Positions 1 through 6,499 of a stretch of 18,506 bases of DNA are shown one piece after another. The DNA is from ARS98 sp030744725 (GTDB taxonomy: Bacteria > Planctomycetota > Planctomycetia > Pirellulales > Pirellulaceae), in NCBI GenBank assembly GCA_030744725.1, contig JASLPZ010000119.1, positions 1-18,506 on the forward strand, in the 5' to 3' direction. Both the position numbers and the translations under genes were made by a program. How positions within the stretch are numbered: position 1 is the first letter of the stretch; every line of letters starts with the position of its first letter. Under the pieces are notes generated by a model. It did not search any database and was not told where the DNA came from. It saw only the letters and a list, made by a program, of their open reading frames with translations.

Positions 1-1380
1 CAGTCCAAGGTCATAAAGTCGACGATCGAGGGACGGTCGCGTTTTCAAATGCAAGGATAGCGACGCCAACATTGCAAACAAGACAATGCCGGCTCCGATC
101 AACGTCCTCTTGTGTTCCGATGACCAGCGGCGCAGTCGCTTGGCCAGTGAAAAATGGTTGCGTAATTCGGCCGCCACAACTGCGGCGTTCGCTGGCCGGC
201 AATCGGGGTCCGGTGCAATACAACTCTCGATCAGTCGCGCGGTTTGTGACTCAATCGCTGGATTCAGTTCTTGAATCGGCCGTGGTGCCGTCTGTTGTGC
301 CTTCCAATAGAGGTCGCCGGCTTCAGTCGGTGGGATGTTTGAAGGTGGATTGCCAAACGGTAGTTCGCCGGTGAACAACTCGTAAAGAATTATGCCACAG
401 GCGAAAATATCGGATCGTGGATCAGCAGGTGGTTTTGCCTCAAATGGGCGCAAGAAAACATCGTTGATCTGCTCAGGAGGCATGTACGGCAGCGTGCCTC
501 CCAGGCGATTAACTTCCGTCTCGACATCGCAGGCCAAATTGAAGTCCAGCAGTTTTGGCTGTCCCGCAGGTGTGATAAGCACATTGGACGGCTTCAGATC
601 ACGGTGCAAGACGCCTCGCGCGTGGGTATACGCCAAGGCCTCCGTCATTTGGATTCCCAGGCGTACAACCGCATCGACGTAGCTACCCCGACGAAGCGCC
701 TTGTCAGGTTTGTCGTCAGCCAAGTCAATCGAGCTGTTGTCAACAATTTCGCGACGCGCAACCGCTTGCAAGATGGCCGATCCCATCTGGGGAACGCCAT
801 CCTGAAAAACCTGCTCGATGACATCTGAAAGCGTGGCGCTGCCTAAATACGGCATGCACACAGCGGTCATGCCGGATTCCGGATCATCGTGAACCGAATG
901 CACGGGGACTACGTTGGGATGGACCAACTTACCCAGTGTCTCCGCCTCGTCGCTACCAAACATCGCGATCTTCACCGCGACGAGACGACCGCCAAGCGCA
1001 GGTTCGGCGGCGAGGTAGACACGAGCGAACGCGCCCACACCCAATTCGTGGAGAACGTCGAAACCCATGAAGCTGGACCCGACTTCCGGCCACTCCACGT
1101 CGCCAATGTCATCCATCCTGTCGAGCGTTTCCTCGACGTTGACCATCCGTTGGATGGATTTGTGATAGCTGGGAAATCGGCGGCAGAATTCGTCAATCTG
1201 AGGGGCCGTGCCCTCGTCCTTTAAGCGACAATACTCGCTCAGTGCCACGGCCAGCACCCGATCTTTTTCATGGGCCCCGACGGTTTTGCTCGCAGCGTCG
1301 TCTGATGAAACCTCGTCGGTAACGAGGTGCGTCGACGCGGCGCCTGAATGCGGTGACTTTGTTGACCAGTGCGTAGCCAT
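1..1380 (-). CDS. Membrane-anchored Ser/Thr protein kinase (Pkn2/Hanks type), C-terminus beyond the left edge
   Basis: The frame is open from ATG at 1380 to the first base of the window (460 codons, no stop), so the gene is cut by the edge and not broken. It should phosphorylate Ser/Thr residues of cytoplasmic targets. Residues 1-100 form an N-terminal extension. The kinase domain spans about 105-410: glycine loop GVGAFARVY (114-122), VAVK with K137, probable alpha-C Glu E145, catalytic HRDLKPSN (259-266), LLDFN (277-281), PPEQ (301-304) and SDIFACG with D324. The DFG motif reads DFN; the metal-binding Asp is kept. The linker between K137 and E145 is short, and about 45 residues are inserted before the alpha-E region. 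A single membrane helix lies at about 426-444, so whatever follows (often repeats in this family) would be periplasmic. It sits 125 bp downstream of an ECF sigma gene, the standard planctomycete pairing. No strong Shine-Dalgarno lies at the usual distance from the ATG. Confidence 0.93.
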   Translation of the reverse strand, partial: MATHWSTKSPHSGAASTHLVTDEVSSDDAASKTVGAHEKDRVLAVALSEYCRLKDEGTAPQIDEFCRRFPSYHKSIQRMVNVEETLDRMDDIGDVEWPEVGSSFMGFDVLHELGVGAFARVYLAAEPALGGRLVAVKIAMFGSDEAETLGKLVHPNVVPVHSVHDDPESGMTAVCMPYLGSATLSDVIEQVFQDGVPQMGSAILQAVARREIVDNSSIDLADDKPDKALRRGSYVDAVVRLGIQMTEALAYTHARGVLHRDLKPSNVLITPAGQPKLLDFNLACDVETEVNRLGGTLPYMPPEQINDVFLRPFEAKPPADPRSDIFACGIILYELFTGELPFGNPPSNIPPTEAGDLYWKAQQTAPRPIQELNPAIESQTARLIESCIAPDPDCRPANAAVVAAELRNHFSLAKRLRRWSSEHKRTLIGAGIVLFAMLASLSLHLKTRPSLDRRLYDLGL

Positions 1381-1443
1381 TAGGTGTACTGAAGCCCCTT
1401 CACGCTATACTATGCTCGAAAATGAACGCGCGGTTTGCGATTC

Positions 1444-1459
1444 AAACTCCCAGGAGTTT
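1444..1459. repeat. 16-bp dyad between the sigma factor and kinase genes
   Basis: AAACTCC and GGAGTTT form a perfect 7+7 inverted repeat around a CA centre, in the 125-bp gap between the ECF sigma stop and the kinase start. As RNA it could fold as a 6-bp stem with a 4-base loop. It could be a dimer-binding operator or an intercistronic hairpin. No T-tract follows on the minus strand, so it is not a convincing terminator. Confidence 0.4.
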
Positions 1460-1505
1460 TCATCCTGTGTCTTGGATTCGACTGTGTATTCACCCGCAAA
1501 CGCCA

Positions 1506-2075
1506 CTAATCGGAATTCGCCGTCGCAAGCTCTCGGATGACTTGCCGAGCGGTCCTTTCGTGGATCCCCAAACTCTCACTTATCTCCAAGAATGTTGCCC
1601 CGTTCATTCTCATCCGAAGGATTTGCCGATTTCGCTCGGGTTCACCATCGATCATCGATTGCCACCGTTCGCGGGCAATGGCGATCTGGCTCGGTGTATC
1701 GCCGCGGCGTTCGGACGTCTCCGAAATCTCTGATTCATCCAGCGGTCGTTCTCGCGAAACATTGTATTTCTTGTGTACGAAGCGACGCCGTGATTCCTCG
1801 GCAACTTTGTTTTTTGCCATCACAACCAAATACCGAATTACGTCTTCAGGAGTTTCGAATTGTGCGATCCGGTCGGGCATTGCAAAAAACGACACCCAAA
1901 CCATCTGCACAAAATCAACCGAATCGAATTTCGACCGTAGTTTGTGATGGAGTCGCCGTCGCACAACGCGTTGAATGTGGGGTCCATATGTCTGGATGAA
2001 ATTCCAGATCGATTCTTCCGAACCGGTGCGCAGTTCTTTGACTGCTGCTTCAAATGACGAGTCGTCATGCGTCAT
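1506..2075 (-). CDS. ECF-type RNA polymerase sigma-70 factor
   Basis: The 189-residue length is typical of an ECF sigma factor that carries only sigma2 and sigma4. Sigma2 is at about residues 20-95 and includes FDSVDFVQMVWVSFF (50-64), the core-binding and -10-recognition part. Sigma4 is at about 127-185 with a helix-turn-helix around 160-184 (GATFLEISESLGIHERTARQ) that should contact the -35 element. Expected role: directing RNA polymerase to a small regulon in response to a signal. No anti-sigma gene is adjacent. The next gene on the same strand is a membrane Ser/Thr kinase, and this arrangement is a recognised planctomycete ECF class in which the kinase is thought to take part in control. 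ATG at 2075 is chosen because it gives the full sigma2 domain; a modest AGGA lies 10 bases upstream. The target promoter cannot be read from the window. Confidence 0.92.
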   Translation of the reverse strand: MTHDDSSFEAAVKELRTGSEESIWNFIQTYGPHIQRVVRRRLHHKLRSKFDSVDFVQMVWVSFFAMPDRIAQFETPEDVIRYLVVMAKNKVAEESRRRFVHKKYNVSRERPLDESEISETSERRGDTPSQIAIARERWQSMIDGEPERNRQILRMRMNGATFLEISESLGIHERTARQVIRELATANSD

Positions 2076-2301
2076 TTACGCAGGATCCTGCAGTGTTAAA
2101 CACAGATTGACATCAGAAAACAGCCTACCACGTCCTCCGCCGATTTTGCACCATTAATAGGCGAAGCATCAAAAAAACGCGGCTGTCACAAACCCCACTT
2201 AAGAGTGGAATTCTATGATGGTTCGCGGGACCATTGTGATCGTAGAAGCCTGCTAAAACGCCACACACACAACGGTTAAGCAGTTTTCAGTGCGTGTCTC
2301 T
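2076..2301. other. Intergenic region between the ECF sigma and glycosyltransferase genes
   Basis: No gene is supported here. The region holds the promoter of the sigma-kinase unit and the 3' end of the glycosyltransferase transcript. A perfect 12-bp palindrome GCAGGATCCTGC (2080-2091) lies over the presumed ribosome-binding region of the sigma gene. Two short hairpins (2195-2208; about 2217-2233) and an A7 run (2171-2177, T7 on the minus strand) are present, but they are not arranged as a convincing intrinsic terminator. Confidence 0.5.
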
Positions 2302-3696
2302 TCAGTCGTTTAGCAGTGCTTCGATCACTGACCAGGTTCCCTGGGCCATCGCCTGAGCGGAGAAGCGAGAATGCACGATTGCGTGTCCTGCTTCGGCGAG
2401 CTGCCGGCGCTGATCAGGGTGGCAAAGCAAGTGATGCATTTGGTTGGCCAGATTCAACGGGTCATTCGGATTGACCAGGCAGCCGCCGCCCATGTTGTCG
2501 AGCAGCTCTGGAAAGGCACCGTGGTTGGGCTGCACCACGGGGACTCCCGCTGCCAATGATTCCAACACGAAGAGCCCTTTCGGTTCTTCGTAGGTTGTGG
2601 GTACCGAGAGTAGGTCCAGTTTCTTTAGGAATTCGACCTTGCCCGCTCGATCCACAACTCCGTCGTAGCAGTACTTATCGTGCAGCCCAGCGTCGTCGAG
2701 CTTTTGAAAAGTGGAGGCTGCGTACTCGCGATTAGACTCGCCCATCCAACCAGCGACTCGCAGTTGCACGTCTTTGGTTTCTGGCCGCTTGTGCAGCTCG
2801 ATGAACGCATCCACGAGAACGTGTAGCCCTTTTTCCTTAGCCAGTCTTGCCAGATAGCCCACCGCTACCGGTCGGTCAGCGGGCGTCCCATCGAATTCTG
2901 GCAGGGATGTGGGAAAGTCACGCGTGTCGATGCCCAGGGGAACCAAGTGGAGTTTTTCAGCGGGAATCCCAAAATACTCCCCCATCCGATCCGCATAGAA
3001 CTGACTGTGAACCAAAAACCCGTCGACGGATTCGACCAAACGTCGGATCTCGTCCAGTGCCTGACGACGAAAGGGCTCGGGCAACGACTCCAGGAAGATG
3101 TCGTCTCCCTGCAATGTAACGAGAATCGGAGTCCCCAATGTACGCTTGAGATGCGGAATACAACCAGCGATCAGGATATTGCTGAAGACCACCAGATCCG
3201 GTCGCACGGAATGACTTAGCCATGTGGACAACTTGAGCACTTCACGCCGCTGGTACCCCGCCGTCCCTCGCAACATGGAGATAGTCAGTTTGCCCAATGA
3301 CTTGGGATTGACTGACGCGGAACGGGCAGTCAACTTCTTGATTAACCAGGGCTGATCAAAGATGCGACCGAAGAAGCTCGGCAGAAACCGATACATCGGC
3401 ACCGTCTGCTCGAGAAAGACGTTGACACCACCAAAAAAAATCCGGTCAATACTAACGTCGTCCTCGTCCGTCCGAATCGGCGTGTAGGTTGGGATCAACT
3501 GGATGTCGACGCCCATTTGCGAAAGCGCACGCGCGAGCGTGTTGTCGTGCATACAGCTACCGCAGAACATGCCCGCCGCACCGGAAGTAATGTAGGCCAA
3601 ACTTCGCTTGAGATCGCTCAACTTACCTGTTTCACCCTCATTTGGGCTATTGACATCTGTCGACGGATTGTCGATTGTATCAGTTCTGCAACCCAT
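2302..3696 (-). CDS. GT4-family glycosyltransferase
   Basis: This 464-residue protein has the two-domain GT-B layout of retaining GT4 glycosyltransferases, which move a sugar from a nucleotide-sugar donor to an acceptor at the cytoplasmic membrane face. The N-terminal acceptor domain begins after a polar stretch of about 30 residues with ITSGAAGMFCGSCMHDN (36-52), a glycine-rich first strand and loop. The C-terminal donor domain starts near 275 (AVGYLARLAKEKGLHVLVDA). It contains VPTTYEEPKGLFVLES, where E371 and E379 form the E-x7-E motif that contacts the donor. The start ATG at 3696 has a GGTGGG-like sequence about 5 bases upstream. No signal peptide or membrane helix is evident. Donor and acceptor cannot be read from the sequence. 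It is transcribed alone and divergent from the FHA gene. The nearby btaAB genes make a lipid-related acceptor thinkable, but this is only inference. Confidence 0.88.
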   Translation of the reverse strand: MGCRTDTIDNPSTDVNSPNEGETGKLSDLKRSLAYITSGAAGMFCGSCMHDNTLARALSQMGVDIQLIPTYTPIRTDEDDVSIDRIFFGGVNVFLEQTVPMYRFLPSFFGRIFDQPWLIKKLTARSASVNPKSLGKLTISMLRGTAGYQRREVLKLSTWLSHSVRPDLVVFSNILIAGCIPHLKRTLGTPILVTLQGDDIFLESLPEPFRRQALDEIRRLVESVDGFLVHSQFYADRMGEYFGIPAEKLHLVPLGIDTRDFPTSLPEFDGTPADRPVAVGYLARLAKEKGLHVLVDAFIELHKRPETKDVQLRVAGWMGESNREYAASTFQKLDDAGLHDKYCYDGVVDRAGKVEFLKKLDLLSVPTTYEEPKGLFVLESLAAGVPVVQPNHGAFPELLDNMGGGCLVNPNDPLNLANQMHHLLCHPDQRRQLAEAGHAIVHSRFSAQAMAQGTWSVIEALLND

Positions 3697-3771
3697 TGAT
3701 TCCCACCAATGTGATCCCCACCGAACCCTCCCCCCTATTAGGCTCGCCAGTTTTCACGGCGATTTTTGCGA

Positions 3772-4125
3772 ATGAAAGTCGTTCTCGCAATCTACCAGCA
3801 GTCCACCAAGGTCAGGGACTGCATCCTGGATCATCTGCCGCTGGTGATCGGCCGCAGTGCGGATGCCGACATTCGGCTCGATGACCGTTGGGTCAGTCGA
3901 CAGCATTGCAAAGTCGATTTCCAAGAAGGGGTTGTCGTGGTGCAGGATCTTGAGTCACGTCATGGTACCTTGGTCAACGACAAGCCGATTACCGTGTCGA
4001 AGCTATTTCCTGGCGACACGCTTTGCATCGGACTATCTCGCCTCGTCGCGTGCTACGAAAACAACGAGGCGGATAGTGAGGCGACGGCTCGGCACGATGG
4101 CTTAAATGCGGCCTGCGAATCCTAA
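3772..4125 (+). CDS. Stand-alone FHA-domain protein
   Basis: This 117-residue protein is almost entirely one forkhead-associated domain, a phosphothreonine-binding module. The conserved positions are visible: GRS (27-29), VSRQH (41-45), SRHGT (62-66) and N69, followed by GDTLCIG (81-87). The last ~20 residues are polar and probably disordered. There is no membrane segment, so it should be a cytoplasmic adaptor that reads Thr phosphorylation. A Ser/Thr kinase is encoded 2.4 kb to the left and is a plausible but unproven partner. ATG at 3772 is preferred over the in-frame TTG two codons upstream; the ribosome-binding site is weak in both cases. The gene is divergent from the glycosyltransferase with 75 bp between the starts, so the two promoters may overlap. 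Confidence 0.87.
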   Translation: MKVVLAIYQQSTKVRDCILDHLPLVIGRSADADIRLDDRWVSRQHCKVDFQEGVVVVQDLESRHGTLVNDKPITVSKLFPGDTLCIGLSRLVACYENNEADSEATARHDGLNAACES

Positions 4126-4266
4126 GTAGTACTTAGATCTGACTCGCGGTTGGTGACTCAGAATCTCAGGGTGTTTCATACGGTTTCATGAATTCAGCTG
4201 GGCGATCATTCGCGAACGCCGCTCAGAGGCCAAGAGCCGCCCCTTCGCGCTGACGACCTCTGTTCC

Positions 4267-4998
4267 CTACATCGGCTTGCGGCCAACAAATGTGTAGTAC
4301 GGCACACGGATGAACGGAATGTACGGCACTTTCGATTGATGTTCTTCAAAGTACACGGGTTCAAAATGTCGATGCAAAAACGGCACGTGTTCCGCTGACG
4401 GAAACACGTTGTCGTTGGCAAACCAGACGGGCCAGAAGCTCCGCGTAAACCAGCGATGGCGCCGCAAGCCATCCGATGGATACTTGCGCGACACGTAGAA
4501 GTCGACGACACCAATGAGTCCACCGGGCCTGAGCATTGCCAACGCGTTTTCAATGGCGGCGAACCAGTCTGGGATCATGGTTAACGAATAGGAAAAAGTG
4601 ACCGCATCCACAGGCCCATCTGCCGGTTGGCAGACCGTCGCATCGCCCTCGACGGTTTCTACATTGGTCCAGCCACGCTTTTCAATTCGTTGGTCTGCAA
4701 TCCGCAACAGCGAGGGGGATAGGTCGACGACATGGACTTTGGCCAGGCGTTTGATGCGGTCGTCAAAGAACTCTAAGTTAGCACCCGTCCCGCCACCCAT
4801 GTCGACCCAGACTCCTTGCGGGGGCACGTCGATTGCATCCCACAGTTCCTGGCGTCCCTTCAACAGACGTTTGCGAAAATCGTCGTAGCCGCTGGCCTGT
4901 CCGGCATAAAAATTCTCCATCCGCGCGGCATGATCTTTGCCACGCACGGGCTTCAAGGCCAGATGGTACAGGATGCCTAAATCGGAGAGTAAACCCAT
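4267..4998 (-). CDS. btaB: BtaB-like SAM-dependent N-methyltransferase (DGTS synthesis, second step)
   Basis: Predicted to trimethylate the amino group of diacylglyceryl-homoserine with three S-adenosylmethionine molecules, giving the betaine lipid DGTS. This 243-residue class I methyltransferase shows motif I VDMGGGTGANLEF (65-77), an acidic residue after strand 2 (VVDLSPS, D92), GDA (118-120), FSYSLTMIPDW (135-145) and LRPGGLIGVVDF (156-167). The upstream segment FYAGQASGYDDFRKRLLKGR (30-49) and the GGGTGAN form of motif I fit BtaB better than a generic methyltransferase. It lies directly downstream of btaA on the same strand with a 79-bp gap, which is the strongest evidence for its substrate. 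It is somewhat longer than the roughly 210 residues of characterised BtaB, through extra C-terminal sequence. The ATG at 4998 has only a weak AGG upstream. A less likely alternative is a methyltransferase for another lipid amine. Confidence 0.83.
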   Translation of the reverse strand: MGLLSDLGILYHLALKPVRGKDHAARMENFYAGQASGYDDFRKRLLKGRQELWDAIDVPPQGVWVDMGGGTGANLEFFDDRIKRLAKVHVVDLSPSLLRIADQRIEKRGWTNVETVEGDATVCQPADGPVDAVTFSYSLTMIPDWFAAIENALAMLRPGGLIGVVDFYVSRKYPSDGLRRHRWFTRSFWPVWFANDNVFPSAEHVPFLHRHFEPVYFEEHQSKVPYIPFIRVPYYTFVGRKPM

Positions 4999-5077
4999 GG
5001 TCGCCTGTTATCTAGATGGACGCGTCGTTCGCCATGGTGGCAAGCAGCGTGTGCCTGAAAACACACGTCCGCGTCAC

Positions 5078-6268
5078 TTAGGCCGCAAGATCGGCAATGT
5101 AGAAGCTGCCATACGTGTGCACACGGTCTTTAGCGTGCAACTCGTCGGCGAGTTCCTTGTGATAGGTCAGGAAGTCGTTCAAAGGCGTGGGATGGCCGTC
5201 CCTCTGCACCTGCACGCTATCCAGGAAATCCGTCCGCAACCCACCACTGCGCCAGATTGCGCGCGCGCCGGGCGCGGCGCGATCGAGAATCGACTGCCAT
5301 TCCAGCTCAAGCAGCGGAAAGAACTTGTCAGACAGCCAGTCCATATGGTCGAGCAGCACAAAACGCGAAATCTGACCGTCGTGCTGCTCTAAGAACGACT
5401 GCACGGAATTTGTGTGAACGCTAACTCGGTCCACCAAACCGTTCTTGAGTCGTTGAAAGTTCTCCGGGCGCAGATATTCTGGGCAACAATCCTCGGCGTA
5501 TTCACCGGTCAAGTAAACACGCCAAAAGTAGTTGTCCGCTAATGGCAGCTTGGCGAAAACCGATTCCACACAGTCCTGAATAAACCGGACAATTCCACCT
5601 TCGTATTGCGTCTCAACTTGCCTTCGCTGCGCCTTCGGTACGCCGACCATCGACAAAGTCGTATCGCGGTTCATGGCGAATCGCATTGACTTCGACCAGA
5701 ACTGATCATGCAGTTGTTCGTAATAGATCTGCGACTGGGCTTCGACGCTGCGGGCACTTAGAATCTGATCGATTTCCGGTCGCACCTTGCAAACACGGTC
5801 GACATACATGTTGATCATCCTCGCGAATGAACCGGACGTTCCACGAAAATAGAATGACCGTCGCCGGTTGTCGAAGAATTTGATCCACTTGTCCCAGTAT
5901 GTCTGCGACCAAGGCGTGAGCGAACTACGCAAGTTGTCGCAGTAGATCTTCCGACCATCAGGCAAGCGTCCTTTGCCGAACAGAGCGAAGAAATCTTCGT
6001 ACTCTAGATTGCGGATCGCGGAGAGCTTAAGCTCCAAGAGCGCGTTTTGGCGCGGATTCATATCGACCGCGTAAACGTGATTCGGTTCGGTCAACACGTA
6101 GTCCAGGGCGTTGCAGCCAGCCGAGGTGATCACTAACACGTTGTCCTGGGGACCCAGATTCAAAGCCACGCGATCGAGCCGCGGATCCTCCCAACAGGTG
6201 TTGTAAACCAGGTTGTTGCCGTGAACAAATTTGAAAACTCGCCCACTGAACCAATCCATCACCGACAT
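5078..6268 (-). CDS. btaA: BtaA-like SAM:diacylglycerol 3-amino-3-carboxypropyl transferase (DUF3419)
   Basis: Predicted to transfer the 3-amino-3-carboxypropyl group of S-adenosylmethionine to diacylglycerol, forming the diacylglyceryl-homoserine ether lipid: the first committed step of betaine lipid synthesis at the inner membrane. The 396-residue protein carries family-defining motifs: YNTCWEDPRLDRVAL (22-36), VLVITSAGCNALDYVL (44-59) as the SAM-binding loop, and VYAVDMNPRQNALLELK (65-81). The length is near that of known BtaA. The longest open frame begins with TTG at 6313, but ATG at 6268 has GAGGAG exactly 6 bases upstream (6275-6280), so the shorter start is chosen. The BtaB-like gene follows 79 bp downstream, giving the order btaA-btaB as in Rhodobacter. 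In proteobacteria this pathway is induced by phosphate limitation; no convincing Pho box could be picked out upstream here. Confidence 0.88.
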   Translation of the reverse strand: MSVMDWFSGRVFKFVHGNNLVYNTCWEDPRLDRVALNLGPQDNVLVITSAGCNALDYVLTEPNHVYAVDMNPRQNALLELKLSAIRNLEYEDFFALFGKGRLPDGRKIYCDNLRSSLTPWSQTYWDKWIKFFDNRRRSFYFRGTSGSFARMINMYVDRVCKVRPEIDQILSARSVEAQSQIYYEQLHDQFWSKSMRFAMNRDTTLSMVGVPKAQRRQVETQYEGGIVRFIQDCVESVFAKLPLADNYFWRVYLTGEYAEDCCPEYLRPENFQRLKNGLVDRVSVHTNSVQSFLEQHDGQISRFVLLDHMDWLSDKFFPLLELEWQSILDRAAPGARAIWRSGGLRTDFLDSVQVQRDGHPTPLNDFLTYHKELADELHAKDRVHTYGSFYIADLAA

Positions 6269-6274
6269 GTCAAA

Positions 6275-6280
6275 CTCCTC
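6275..6280 (-). promoter_or_regulatory. Shine-Dalgarno that fixes the btaA start
   Basis: GAGGAG on the minus strand, 6 bases before ATG at 6268. This is one of the best ribosome-binding sites in the window. It argues against the upstream in-frame TTG at 6313, which has none. Confidence 0.7.
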
Positions 6281-6415
6281 ACTGGTGGGAACCCGAAAGC
6301 GTCGGTCATCCAATCTTCGCTTTCCTAGGCAGTTTCCCCTCGGCCGGCGGTCCTTGCGGAGTGAGAGGGCACACCGATTTTAACGGTCGAAAATCGTCAC
6401 ACAAGGGCCGCAAGC

Positions 6416-6444
6416 TTGACCGTGGCCCCAAGGCCGGCCATAGT
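6416..6444 (+). promoter_or_regulatory. Candidate sigma-70 promoter for the sialidase-like gene
   Basis: TTGACC (6416-6421) and CATAGT (6439-6444) are separated by 17 bases and lie about 56 bases before the ATG at 6500. They match the -35/-10 consensus at 5 of 6 and 4 of 6 positions. The 231-bp gap is divergent and must also hold the btaA promoter. This is a consensus match by eye only. Confidence 0.3.
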
Positions 6445-6499
6445 TTGAACTCCCCCTGACCCTGACCGTCACAATCCGAAAAACAGACTGAGCGAAGTC

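Noticed and set aside
1..1380. Frameshifted or broken kinase, suggested by the presence of only short complete open frames on this strand
   Set aside because: Direct translation from 1380 is open to the window edge with all kinase motifs in one frame; it is merely cut by the edge.
2171..2208. Possible intrinsic terminator after the glycosyltransferase gene (5-bp stem and T7 run on the minus strand)
   Set aside because: The stem CCACT/AGTGG is short and lies about 17 bases away from the T-run, so the parts do not form one terminator hairpin.
4126..4266. Possible bidirectional terminator between the FHA gene and btaB
   Set aside because: Only 4-5 bp stems with long loops and no T-tract could be found by eye.
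4937..5392. Plus-strand 151-codon open frame across the btaB-btaA junction
   Set aside because: Antisense to conserved parts of both genes, no motif.
6269..6313. Upstream TTG start for btaA adding 15 residues
   Set aside because: No Shine-Dalgarno at the TTG, whereas ATG at 6268 has GAGGAG at ideal spacing and starts just before the conserved region.
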